From contig BNCN01000001.1 of the NCBI GenBank assembly GCA_014656495.1, positions 124,001-188,000 on the forward strand: 64,000 bases of DNA, in the 5' to 3' direction. Shown here in pieces: positions 8,728 to 17,396 of the stretch; position 1 is the stretch's first letter; each line of letters begins with the position of its first letter. Source of the stretch: Comamonas sp. KCTC 72670. GTDB lineage: Bacteria > Myxococcota > Myxococcia > Myxococcales > Myxococcaceae. The notes under the pieces are model-generated. The model was not told where the DNA came from. It did not search any database and worked only from the letters and a program-made list of their open reading frames with translations. Made by a program: the position numbers and the translations under genes.

Positions 8728-10968
8728 TCAGCGCGGGTAGAACGTCTTGCCCGCCTTCACCATCTCCACCAGGTGGGGCGCGGGGATGAAGCGCTCCCCG
8801 AGCTTGTCGTGGAAGTGCTCCAGCTTGCGCAGCACCTCGGCGGGGCCGCGGCTGTCCACGTAGTGGAAGGGGCCCCCGAGGAACGGCGGGAAGCCCAGGC
8901 CGAAGATGGCGCCCACGTCACCGTCCCGCGCGCTGCGGAGGATGCCCTCGCCCAGGCAGCGGATGGCCTCGTTGACCATCTGCAGCACCACGCGCTCGGC
9001 CATCTCCGCGCGGTCGAAGGAGCGGCGCTCCGTGCCATGCGGCAGCAGCGCGTAGATGGAGGGGTCCACCTCCTTCTTCTTCCCGTCCTCGTACAGGTAG
9101 AAGCCCTTCTCCGACTTGCGGCCCAGGCGGCCATCGGCCACCACCTTGTCCAGGGCCTTGGGCGCCGCCATGCGCTTGCCGAAGGCGGCCTCCATGATGG
9201 GGCCCACCTTCTGCGCCACGTCAATGCCCACCTCGTCCAGGAGGGTGATCGGGCCCACGGGGAAGCCGAACTCCACCAGCGCCTTGTCCAACTCCGCGAT
9301 GTCCGCGCCCTCGCCCAGCAGGTACGCGGCCTCGTTCATGTACGGCGCGAGGATGCGCGAGGTGTAGAAGCCCGGCCCGTCGTTGACGACGATGACCGTC
9401 TTGCCCTGCTTGCGCCCCACCTCCACGCAGGTGGCCGTCACCCAGTCCTCGGTGCCCGCGTGGGTGATGATCTCCAAGAGCGGCATCTTGTGGACGGGGC
9501 TGAAGTAATGCATCCCGATGACCTGCCCCGGCCGCCGGCTGCCCTTCGCCAGGTCCGTGATCGGGAGGCTGGAGGTGTTGGACGCGAAGATGGTGTGCTC
9601 GCCGGTGACGGCCTCCACCTCCGCGATGACGCGGTGCTTGAGCTTGAGGTCCTCGAACACCGCCTCGATGACGAGGTCCGCCGACTTGAAGCCGCTGTAG
9701 TCCGTGCCCGCAGTCACCATCGCCGACTTCGCCGTGGCCTCGCGGCGCGTGAGCGAGCGCCGCTTCACGCGCTCGTCCAGGATGGACTGCACCTGCTTCA
9801 TCGCCCGGCCCGCGCCCGCGTCGTCCCGGTCCTTCACGCGCACGGGCACGCCCTGGAGCACGCTGCTGACATAGGCGATGCCGCCGCCCATCAGCCCGCC
9901 GCCCAGCACCGCCACCTTCTTCACCTCGCGAGGCTTCGCGTCCGGGTTGGACGTGCCGTTCTCCTTCTTCAGCGCCGTGGTGGCGAAGAAGATCTCCACC
10001 AGCCGCTTGGAGACGTCGGACACCACCAGCTCGCCAAAGGCCTTGGCCTCGGCCTCCTGGCCCGCCTTGTGCCCGGACTCCAGGCCCACGCGGATGACCT
10101 GGAGCGCCTTCTCCGGCGCGGGGTACTTGCCGCGCGTCTTCTTCAGCAGCTGCTTGCGCGCCTGGTCGAAGAGGACCTTGCGGCCCAGCGGGTTGTCCTC
10201 CAGCGCCACCTCGGCCCAGAGCTCCTTGTTGGCCAGACCCTGGATGAAGCCCGCCAGCCCCTTGGCCTTGCCCCCCCGGGCCACGCCCTTGAAGCCCTGG
10301 CCGTGGCGGCGCTCCACCTTCAGCTTGCCGTCGGCCAGCTCCCTCGCGCGCCGCACCGCGATGTCACGCAGGATGGGCACCGGCACCACCTCGTCCACGA
10401 CGCCGAGCTTCTTCGCCTTCGCGGGCTTGAGGCTCTTGCCGGTGAGGATGAGGTCCAGCGCCGCCTGCACGCCAATCAACGCTGGCAGCCGCTGCGTGCC
10501 CCCCGCGCCCGGAATCAGGCCGAGCTGCACCTCCGGCAGGCCCAGCGACGTCTTCGGGCTGTCGGTGGCGATGCGATAGTCACACGCCAGCGCCCACTCC
10601 AGGCCGCCGCCCAGACAGGCGCCGTGGATGGCCGCGACGACAGGCTTGGGGAAGGCGTCGAGCGCGTCGAAGCCCTCCTGCCCGTTGCGGCTGATGGCGG
10701 TGGCCTCCTCCGCCGTCTTGATGGTCTGCAGGAAGTCGATCTTCGCCCCGGCGACGAACGAGTCCTTCTTGCCGGACGTGAAGACGACGGCCTTCACCTC
10801 GGGCTCCCGCTCCGCGCGCGACATGACGCGCAGGAAGGCCTCGCCCGTCTCCGGCGACAGCGTGTTCACCGGGGCGTCCGGCAAATCGAAGGTGATGACG
10901 GCGACGCCGTTCTCCACCTGGTACGAGAAGCCCTGCTTCGCCTCGAGCTCTTCAGCCTTGGTGGCCAT
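8728..10968 (-). CDS. fadJ: Fatty-acid oxidation complex alpha subunit (enoyl-CoA hydratase / 3-hydroxyacyl-CoA dehydrogenase)
   Basis: Bifunctional beta-oxidation enzyme of 746 residues. The N-terminal crotonase domain has the oxyanion segment HGACLGGGLEWALACDYRI and LPEVQLGLIPGAGGTQRLP, with the catalytic glutamates of both hydratase motifs present. The C-terminal dehydrogenase half has the NAD-binding KVAVLGGGLMGGGIAYVS, the catalytic HYFSPVHKMPLLEII and a duplicated C-terminal domain. The start is the ATG at 10968, which shares one base with the stop of the thiolase gene (TGATG). Order and coupling match the fadI-fadJ arrangement, so the two subunits form the trifunctional complex. Confidence 0.95.
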   Translation of the reverse strand: MATKAEELEAKQGFSYQVENGVAVITFDLPDAPVNTLSPETGEAFLRVMSRAEREPEVKAVVFTSGKKDSFVAGAKIDFLQTIKTAEEATAISRNGQEGFDALDAFPKPVVAAIHGACLGGGLEWALACDYRIATDSPKTSLGLPEVQLGLIPGAGGTQRLPALIGVQAALDLILTGKSLKPAKAKKLGVVDEVVPVPILRDIAVRRARELADGKLKVERRHGQGFKGVARGGKAKGLAGFIQGLANKELWAEVALEDNPLGRKVLFDQARKQLLKKTRGKYPAPEKALQVIRVGLESGHKAGQEAEAKAFGELVVSDVSKRLVEIFFATTALKKENGTSNPDAKPREVKKVAVLGGGLMGGGIAYVSSVLQGVPVRVKDRDDAGAGRAMKQVQSILDERVKRRSLTRREATAKSAMVTAGTDYSGFKSADLVIEAVFEDLKLKHRVIAEVEAVTGEHTIFASNTSSLPITDLAKGSRRPGQVIGMHYFSPVHKMPLLEIITHAGTEDWVTATCVEVGRKQGKTVIVVNDGPGFYTSRILAPYMNEAAYLLGEGADIAELDKALVEFGFPVGPITLLDEVGIDVAQKVGPIMEAAFGKRMAAPKALDKVVADGRLGRKSEKGFYLYEDGKKKEVDPSIYALLPHGTERRSFDRAEMAERVVLQMVNEAIRCLGEGILRSARDGDVGAIFGLGFPPFLGGPFHYVDSRGPAEVLRKLEHFHDKLGERFIPAPHLVEMVKAGKTFYPR

Positions 10969-12269
10969 CACGCACGCTCCAGGATGACGGCGGCGCCCAG
11001 GCCGCCGGCCGCGCAGACGGTGCACAGCACCGTGTTCTTGTTCCGACGCTTCAGCTCGTTGAGGGCCTGGGTGACGATGCGCGCCCCCGTGGCCCCGAAG
11101 GGATGACCGATGGCGATGGAGCCACCCGTCACGTTCAGCCGCTCGCGGTCGATTTCACCCACCGGCGCGCTCCAGCCCGCCTTCTTCGCGAAGGCCTGCG
11201 ACGCGAGCGCCTGGATGTTGCTGGCCACCTGCGCGGCGAAGGCCTCGTGCATCTCCACCAGGTCGATGTCCGCCAGCGTCAGGCCCGCGCGCTTGAGCGC
11301 CGTGGGCACCGCGTAGGCGGGCCCCTGGAGCAGCTGGTCGCCCGGGTCCGTGGCCGCGTAGGCGTGGCTGCGAAGGAAGCCCAGCGGCTCGTAGCCCAGC
11401 GCGCGCGCCTTCTCCTCGCTCATCAGCAGCAGCGCCGCCGCGCCGTCCGTCAGCGGCGACGCGTTGCCCGCCGTAATCGTGCCGTACTTGCGGTCGAAGG
11501 CCGGCTTGAGCTGGCCCAGGGCCTCCATGCTGGAGTCCTCCCGGACGATGTTGTCGCGCTCGGCCGTCTTGTCGAACTTCGGCGGCACCACGACGTGCAT
11601 CACCTCGTTGTCGAACAGGCCGTCCTTCCACGCCTTGGCCGCGTTGCGGTGCGAGTTGTAGGCGATGCGGTCCTGCTCCTCGCGGGAGATGCCGTTCTCC
11701 TTGGCCATCTTCTCCGCGCTCTCCCCCATCGTCATGCCGGTGGAGTACTCGGCGATGGCCGGGGGCACCGGCAGCAAGTCCTTCGCCTTGAGGCGCTGGA
11801 AGGGCTTGAGCTTGTCCGGCAGCGAGCGACCCTTGGACGCCGCCACCAGCGCGTGGGCCAGCGGCCGGCTGGTGAAGATGGGCGCGTCCGACATGGACTC
11901 GGTGCCGCCGGCGATGATGACGTCCGCCTCGCCCGTGGCAATCGCGTTGGCCGCCGTCGTCATCGCCTGGATGGACGTGGCGCACGCGCGCGACACCGTG
12001 AAGGCGTCAATCTTCTTGGGCAGCCCCGCCGCGATGACCACTTCGCGGGCGATGGACGGCGCCGTCAGCGTGGGGATGACCTGGCCGAACACCACCTGGT
12101 CGATGACGTTCGGGTCCAGGTCCGTCTTCTGGACCAGTTCCTGGACCACCATGCGGCCCAGGTCCAACGCCGTCAGCCCGGAGAAGACGGAGCCCGCCTT
12201 CACGAACGGGGTCCGCAGGCCGCGGACGATGGCCACCCTCCGGGGGCCGTTGCGCTTCTCGCTTGCCAT
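10968..12269 (-). CDS. fadI: Acetyl-CoA acyltransferase (3-ketoacyl-CoA thiolase)
   Basis: Cleaves 3-ketoacyl-CoA with CoA to give acetyl-CoA. The nucleophile Cys is in VSRACATSIQAM, the GHPFGATGAR motif carries the conserved His, and the C-terminal NTVLCTVCAAGGLG supplies the second Cys. The 433 residues match FadI (about 436 in E. coli). I chose the ATG at 12269 over one 17 codons upstream because of a strong ribosome binding site (GGAGGTGAGG) immediately before it. First gene of the fadI-fadJ operon; a promoter and a perfect palindrome lie upstream. Confidence 0.95.
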   Translation of the reverse strand: MASEKRNGPRRVAIVRGLRTPFVKAGSVFSGLTALDLGRMVVQELVQKTDLDPNVIDQVVFGQVIPTLTAPSIAREVVIAAGLPKKIDAFTVSRACATSIQAMTTAANAIATGEADVIIAGGTESMSDAPIFTSRPLAHALVAASKGRSLPDKLKPFQRLKAKDLLPVPPAIAEYSTGMTMGESAEKMAKENGISREEQDRIAYNSHRNAAKAWKDGLFDNEVMHVVVPPKFDKTAERDNIVREDSSMEALGQLKPAFDRKYGTITAGNASPLTDGAAALLLMSEEKARALGYEPLGFLRSHAYAATDPGDQLLQGPAYAVPTALKRAGLTLADIDLVEMHEAFAAQVASNIQALASQAFAKKAGWSAPVGEIDRERLNVTGGSIAIGHPFGATGARIVTQALNELKRRNKNTVLCTVCAAGGLGAAVILERA

Positions 12270-12304
12270 GTGTGCCTCACCTCCAGCGAAGTCGGGAGGC
12301 GGGC

Positions 12305-12333
12305 ATCTAACGAGCGACAATGCGCCGCGTCAA
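12305..12333 (-). promoter_or_regulatory. Possible sigma-70 promoter of fadI-fadJ
   Basis: On the minus strand TTGACG (12333-12328) and TTAGAT (12310-12305) are separated by 17 bases, about 35 bases before the fadI start. The -10 match is weak. It lies just downstream of the palindrome at 12340-12357. Confidence 0.4.
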
Positions 12334-12339
12334 TCGTCC

Positions 12340-12357
12340 ATTGATTCAAAAATCAAT
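12340..12357. promoter_or_regulatory. Palindromic operator upstream of fadI
   Basis: ATTGATT-CAAA-AATCAAT is a perfect 7-bp inverted repeat in otherwise GC-rich DNA. Its core TTGATT-N4-AATCAA recurs upstream of the lipid operon at 44405-44420. Its position just upstream of the -35 fits control by a dimeric regulator, for example one sensing acyl-CoA. Confidence 0.6.
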
Positions 12358-12405
12358 CGGTGGACACTCGCCACGGGAGGCAGCCCGTGGGGGGTGAAGG
12401 CGACC

Positions 12406-13452
12406 CTAGGCCCCCAGCGTGCCCTGGCGCAGGGCCACGCCGTGGCGGTGGACGGCCTCCACCAGGAACTTCGCGGAGTCCGGGTCCGTGGGCGGGAGGA
12501 TGCCGTGGCCCAGGTTGAAGATGTGCCCCACGGGGCCGGCGCGGCGCAGGATGTCCTTCACGCGGCCGTCCAGCTCCTCGCGGGGGAGGAACAGGTGCAG
12601 CGGGTCCAGGTTGCCCTGGATCGCCACGTCCGACCCCAGCACCTTCCGGCCCTCGTCCGCGGGCAGCGTCCAGTCCAGGCCCACCACATCCGCGCCCGTG
12701 CTCTTGAGGAGCTGCAGGTGCGTGGACATGCCCACGCCGAACACGATGACGGGCACGCCGGTGGCCTTCAGCTCGGACACCATGCGCTTGAGGTAGGGAA
12801 TGCAGAAGCGCTCGTAGTCCCACGGCGACAGCTCGCCGCCCCACGAGTCGAAAATCTGGACGATGCTCGCGCCCGCCTCCACCTGCATCTTCAGGTAGGG
12901 GATGAGCGTGTCGGTGAGCTTGCCGAAGAGGCGGTGCGCCAGCTCGGGCTGCTCGAACATCAGCCGCTTGATGAGGATGTAGCTCTTGGAGCCGCCGCCC
13001 TCGACCATGTACGCGGCCAGGGTGAAGGGCGCGCCCGCGAAGCCGATGACGGGCACCGAGTCGTTCAGCGCCTTGCGCGTGCGGCGGATGGCCTCGGCCA
13101 CGAAGCCGGTGCCCTCCACGGGGTCGGGCACGCCCAGCTTGTCGATGTCCGCGGCGGTGCGCACGGGGTTGGGGAAGTGCGGCCCCTTGTCCCCGAGCTC
13201 CAGGGTGATGCCCATGGCCTCCACGGGGATGAGGATGTCCGAAAAGATGATGGCCGCGTCCACGCCCAGGCGCGTCACCGGCTGCACCGTGACTTCCGCG
13301 GCCAGGTCCGGGTGCTTGCACAGGTCCAGGAAGGCGATGTTGCCGCGGATGGCGCGGTACTCGGGCAGGTAGCGGCCCGCCTGACGCATCAGCCACACGG
13401 GCGTCGTATCGGTGGGCTGGCGGCGCGCCGCGCGGAGGAGTCGGTCGTTCAC
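12406..13452 (-). CDS. hemE: Uroporphyrinogen decarboxylase
   Basis: Converts uroporphyrinogen III to coproporphyrinogen III in haem biosynthesis, in the cytoplasm. The N-terminal signature PVWLMRQAGRYLPEYR is complete, and the second signature region GFAGAPFTLAAYMVEG is present, as is the FDSWGGELSP segment. Length 348 residues, close to 354 in E. coli. The gene follows the alpha-amylase gene by 49 bases and precedes fadI on the same strand with a promoter-bearing gap, so it may be read through from the amylase operon, though the functions are unrelated. Confidence 0.96.
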   Translation of the reverse strand: MNDRLLRAARRQPTDTTPVWLMRQAGRYLPEYRAIRGNIAFLDLCKHPDLAAEVTVQPVTRLGVDAAIIFSDILIPVEAMGITLELGDKGPHFPNPVRTAADIDKLGVPDPVEGTGFVAEAIRRTRKALNDSVPVIGFAGAPFTLAAYMVEGGGSKSYILIKRLMFEQPELAHRLFGKLTDTLIPYLKMQVEAGASIVQIFDSWGGELSPWDYERFCIPYLKRMVSELKATGVPVIVFGVGMSTHLQLLKSTGADVVGLDWTLPADEGRKVLGSDVAIQGNLDPLHLFLPREELDGRVKDILRRAGPVGHIFNLGHGILPPTDPDSAKFLVEAVHRHGVALRQGTLGA

Positions 13453-13501
13453 TTCGGACCTCGGAGTGGGCCCCGCTCCAGGCGAGGCGAGGGGAAACAG
13501 G

Positions 13502-15871
13502 TCAGCGCTGGCTCCACGCCAGCGTCTGGCGCAATGGCTCGGTGCCCTCGGAGACGACGAGCAGGCGGTTCTTACCGGCCTCCCAGTCGAACTTCCCGGA
13601 GGCGTTGTCGCGCAGGAGCTTGTACTCGAAGACGGCGCCCACGGGCAGCGACAGCGTGAAGCCGTCCGGCCCCGAACGGAGCGAGCGCTCGGGCTTCCAG
13701 CCGCCGAGCTCCGGCCCGCTGCCCACCAGACGGAGGCTCGGGTCGGCCACGGACAGTTCCACCGTGCGCCGCACGCCCCCGCCGCGCCACCGCAGGCCCG
13801 CCAGCTTCGCCGCCGCGGAGAAACCGCCGCGCGCCACAGGCGTCAGCTTCGCCAGCGCCACCTGCCCCGGGCCCACCCGCACCGTGTCCGGGGACGCGCC
13901 CGGCGCCGGCGGCGCCACGGCCAGGGGCTCCAGCCGCGCGCCCGTGAACTCGGAGGGCAGCGCGACGTCAGCGACACTGTCGCCACCGTTCACCGCGATG
14001 ACGACGGCCTCCTGGGCGGTGACGCGCGCGTAGGCAAAGAGGTCTTCCCGGGCGGCGAGCACCATCGTCTCGCCACGCTGGAGGGCCTCACTGCCACGGC
14101 GCAGCGCCAGCAATCCACCAATCCACGTCCGCAGCGGGTGCTGGGTGAAGCGCATGTCGCCCCGGTTCTCCGGCTCCTTCGCGCCCGTCAGCCCCTCTTC
14201 GGTGCCGTAGGTGAGCGCCGGGACGCCCCGCGCGGTGAGCTGCACCGCCAGCGCCCGCTTCACCCGCTCCACGTCCCCGCCGCACTCGCTCATCACCCGG
14301 GGCAGGTCGTGGTTGTCCAGCATCGTCACCAGCGCGCCGGGCGCGGGGTACAGCCGGTCATTGGAGAGGACGGCACCCAGGTGCGCCGGCGACCGGTCCT
14401 TGCAGAAGACCTCCACCAGGCCGAAGGCCAGCGGGAAGTCGAACATCGTCCCGAAGCGGCCCTCCTTCATCGTGTTGGCCAGCAGCACCGGGTCGCCGTC
14501 CAGCATCTCGCCCAGCAGCAGGAAGTCCTTCCCCGCGTGCTGCCGAAGGTCGTCGTTGTAGCGGGCCCAGAAGCTCGTGGGCATGTGCTTCACCGCGTCC
14601 AACCGGAAGCCCGCGGGCTTCAGCACGTCCACCCACCGGCGCGAGTGCGCCAGCAGGTGCGCGTACACTTCTTCCTTCTCCACCGCGAGGTCGGGCAGGC
14701 CATGCACGTCGCCCATCACCAGCTCTCGCGGGTCGTTCCAATCCTGGATGGGGCCCAGGCCGTGGAACCAGTCGGGCCGCTCACGCGCCAGGCGCGTCTC
14801 CGGCCCCACGTGGTTGAGCACCACGTCCAGCACCAGGCGCATGTCGCGGCGGCGAAGCTCCGCCGCCAGCGTCTTCAGCAGGGCCTCGTCACCGAAGCGG
14901 GGCTCGACGCGGCCGAAGTCCTCGACCCAGTAACCGTGGAAGGCGCCGTACCCGTAGAACGTGTCGGTTCGCATCTGGAAGACGGGTGAAAGCCACACCG
15001 TGCGGACACCGAGCTGCTGCAGCCCGTCCAGTCGGTCGATGACGCCCTGCAGGTCTCCGCCGTGAAAGGCCTGCGCGTCCTGCGTGTCCACCACCCCGTC
15101 GTTCTTCGGGTCTCCGTTGGAGAAGCGGTCCACCATCACGAAGTAGACCGCGTCTCCCTCGGGCGGCTCCCACGAGCCGCGGTAGGGCTGGGGCGCGGGC
15201 GGCGTGCCCTTGCCCGGCTCGATGCCCGGTCCGGCCGGCGCGTTGAGCCCCGGCACCGTGCCCGGACCGCCATCCGTGTCCGGAACGAGGAAGGGCGAGG
15301 CCAGGAAGGAGTCGAACAGCCCGGCCACCTGCCCGGCGATCTGCTGGGCGACTTCCAACTGCGCGTCGTCCTCGCGCTGCTGGTCGAACTGGAGCGCCGC
15401 GCCGTAGTCCTGCGTGACGACGGTGGGCGCCATCGGCGAGTCCGCGCGCGCGGCCGTGGTCCGCACCGCGATGTCCCAGGAGAAGCGGCCGCCCACCTGG
15501 CTGAAGAACGACACCCGCGTCTCCACCAGCAGGTGCAGCGGCGCCTCGGGGGTCAGCGCCTTCATCATCTCGAAGCGGCGCTGCGAGTCGCGCACCTTCG
15601 CGTAGTACGCGGCGTAGTCCGCGTAGGGAATCACCTCCGCCCGCAGGTTGCGCCTGGCCAGGGTCTCCGCGATGCGCTGCTTCAAGCCCTCCGGCACATC
15701 CGCCACCACACCGGCCCGCCGCGCGTCATCCCGAATGTAGGCCACCGCCACCACGGTGCCGCTCGGCGCCAGGGGCGGCGGCGCCGCGCGAGGCAGACAC
15801 GCCGCGAGCGCCACCGCGGCCACCGCCGCGGAGAAGGACAGCACCACGCCCCATCGCTTTCTCAGAACCAT
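13502..15871 (-). CDS. Alpha-amylase family lipoprotein (GH13)
   Basis: Hydrolyses alpha-1,4-glucans outside the cytoplasm. The N-terminus is a lipoprotein signal (hydrophobic stretch ending VALAAC). A roughly 180-residue N-terminal region of unknown role resembles a DUF with YIRDDARRAG. The GH13 barrel follows, with region I VLDVVLNHVG, region II GFRLDAVKHMP (nucleophile Asp), region III LLLGEML (acid/base Glu) and region IV LDNHDLPR. The C-terminus ends in a starch-binding-like domain (GSGPELGGWKPERSL) and VFEYKLLRD, as in CBM20. The length is 789 residues. Its ATG overlaps the end of the barrel-protein gene by 10 bases; the operon order is debranching enzyme, barrel protein, amylase. Confidence 0.9.
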   Translation of the reverse strand: MVLRKRWGVVLSFSAAVAAVALAACLPRAAPPPLAPSGTVVAVAYIRDDARRAGVVADVPEGLKQRIAETLARRNLRAEVIPYADYAAYYAKVRDSQRRFEMMKALTPEAPLHLLVETRVSFFSQVGGRFSWDIAVRTTAARADSPMAPTVVTQDYGAALQFDQQREDDAQLEVAQQIAGQVAGLFDSFLASPFLVPDTDGGPGTVPGLNAPAGPGIEPGKGTPPAPQPYRGSWEPPEGDAVYFVMVDRFSNGDPKNDGVVDTQDAQAFHGGDLQGVIDRLDGLQQLGVRTVWLSPVFQMRTDTFYGYGAFHGYWVEDFGRVEPRFGDEALLKTLAAELRRRDMRLVLDVVLNHVGPETRLARERPDWFHGLGPIQDWNDPRELVMGDVHGLPDLAVEKEEVYAHLLAHSRRWVDVLKPAGFRLDAVKHMPTSFWARYNDDLRQHAGKDFLLLGEMLDGDPVLLANTMKEGRFGTMFDFPLAFGLVEVFCKDRSPAHLGAVLSNDRLYPAPGALVTMLDNHDLPRVMSECGGDVERVKRALAVQLTARGVPALTYGTEEGLTGAKEPENRGDMRFTQHPLRTWIGGLLALRRGSEALQRGETMVLAAREDLFAYARVTAQEAVVIAVNGGDSVADVALPSEFTGARLEPLAVAPPAPGASPDTVRVGPGQVALAKLTPVARGGFSAAAKLAGLRWRGGGVRRTVELSVADPSLRLVGSGPELGGWKPERSLRSGPDGFTLSLPVGAVFEYKLLRDNASGKFDWEAGKNRLLVVSEGTEPLRQTLAWSQR

Positions 15872-17358
15872 CCTTCGGCCTCAATGGCGACCACCGAGTG
15901 CCAGTGGCGCTCGGGACCGACGTAAACGTTGTACTGGTCCAGGCTGTCCACGAAGGAGTTCCCGAACGCCGCGTGCTGGCTGGAGCGCTGGAGGCCGTAC
16001 AGCAGCCGCAGGCTGGGGCGCGCGTAGATGCTGCGGCCCGTGGGGTTGAGCACCACACCCGCCTTGAACTGCCAGGTGTCGCGCGTGTCACTGTCACCGA
16101 ACTCGAGGCCGCGCGAGTCCGCCCTGCCGCCCGTGCTGGTGAACACCGAGTCCACGTGGTTGCGGTAGAGGTTGCCGTTCAGGCTCTTCTCACGCGCGAT
16201 GCTGCTCTCCACCAGCAGGTGGACCTTGTCGGTGAGGAAGTACTGGAGACGGAGCACCGTGGAGGCGATGACGCGGTTGTCCTCGCCCGCCATGATCTTG
16301 TTGTCCAGGTTGAACGAGGTGCCGGCCCACACACCCCACAACGCCTCGAGCTTGTCGGGGATGATCTTCAGGTACGCCTCGTTGCCGATGTTGGCGTCGT
16401 AGCGCTCGTCGGTCTGGTCCGCGATGTACACGGTCCAGTCGCGGCCCCGGAAGTTCTCCTGGTAGGAGAGCATCGGGTGGCGCTTCTCGAAGGTGAGGTA
16501 CAGGTTGCTCCACACCAGCGGCCCCACCCCGCCGAAGCCCACGTAGCCCATGGCCCGGTAGGACAGGGCGCTGCGCGCCCGGAGGTTCGGCACCAGGTCC
16601 TCCTGGCCGGGGTTGGCCTCGAAGTAGCGCTGCACCACCTCGCGCCGCGCGAAGTCCTCGTAGTTCACGTTCGGAGACGCGTAGAGCGCGTTCCGGTTGC
16701 CGCGCACCGCGGGCTCGTAGCCGACCTGGCCGCGGATGCCCACCTCGAGGTGGCCGGGGATGAGCCGGTAGCGGAACGACGCGGCGCCGGTGAGCACCGT
16801 GTTGTAGTTCCGGGGCCGCAGCGTGTAGCCGCTGTCACCCACCGCCAGCAGGACGTCGTAGCGGTCGCCCTGGTAGATGCCGGACAGGCCGACCGTGTCC
16901 CAGAGCAGCGTGCCGGGACGCTGGTCGTAGATGTGCAGGTCGTTCCAGCGGTCCTCGAGCGTGCCCAGCTGCCACGTCACGCGGTCCAGCAGGATGTTGC
17001 CGGCGCGGACGAAGAGGTAGTCCGCGGCGAAGTTGATGAGCGAGCCGTTGCCCGGGTCCGCGGAGCGGAAGGACGTGCCGGAGATACGCGAGTGGACCTC
17101 GGCCCACACCTCGTCGCTCCCCGGCGTGGCCTGGAGCGCGTCCAGCCGGAGGTTGAGCTCGCCGTAGGGGCTCTCGTTGAGGAGTCGGCCGTAGAGCCAG
17201 TAGTAGCCCAGCTGACCGGAGCCGCCCGAGAAGTCCGGGCGGGTCATGATTCGGAAGTAACCCGCGGCCCCGAAGCGATCTCTTGGAGCGTCGGCCAGGG
17301 CAACGAACGGGAGGAGGGTCAGCAGGAGGGCGCCGAGGCGCAATGGCAGGACTCGCAT
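15862..17358 (-). CDS. Outer-membrane beta-barrel protein, possible maltodextrin porin
   Basis: Secreted protein of 498 residues with signal peptide (LPLRLGALLLTLLPFVALADA) and a body of alternating aromatic beta strands (for example LGYYWLYGRLLN, VWSNLYLTF, SIYARPSLRLLYGLQ), ending in Phe (EGWF) as expected of barrels inserted by the Bam complex. The start is the ATG at 17358, where the signal peptide begins. I do not recognise a named family with certainty. Because it is encoded between a secreted debranching enzyme and an alpha-amylase, opposite a maltose-type importer, a role in letting maltodextrins through the outer membrane is the best inference. Confidence 0.75.
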   Translation of the reverse strand: MRVLPLRLGALLLTLLPFVALADAPRDRFGAAGYFRIMTRPDFSGGSGQLGYYWLYGRLLNESPYGELNLRLDALQATPGSDEVWAEVHSRISGTSFRSADPGNGSLINFAADYLFVRAGNILLDRVTWQLGTLEDRWNDLHIYDQRPGTLLWDTVGLSGIYQGDRYDVLLAVGDSGYTLRPRNYNTVLTGAASFRYRLIPGHLEVGIRGQVGYEPAVRGNRNALYASPNVNYEDFARREVVQRYFEANPGQEDLVPNLRARSALSYRAMGYVGFGGVGPLVWSNLYLTFEKRHPMLSYQENFRGRDWTVYIADQTDERYDANIGNEAYLKIIPDKLEALWGVWAGTSFNLDNKIMAGEDNRVIASTVLRLQYFLTDKVHLLVESSIAREKSLNGNLYRNHVDSVFTSTGGRADSRGLEFGDSDTRDTWQFKAGVVLNPTGRSIYARPSLRLLYGLQRSSQHAAFGNSFVDSLDQYNVYVGPERHWHSVVAIEAEGWF

Positions 17359-17396
17359 GAGCGGGCCCTGCTTATAGCGCAACCTGGCTGCCTGCC

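Noticed and set aside
8728-11106. 800-codon plus-strand frame opposite fadJ
   Set aside because: His/Arg/Leu/Val-rich shadow; fadJ on the minus strand has all expected catalytic motifs.
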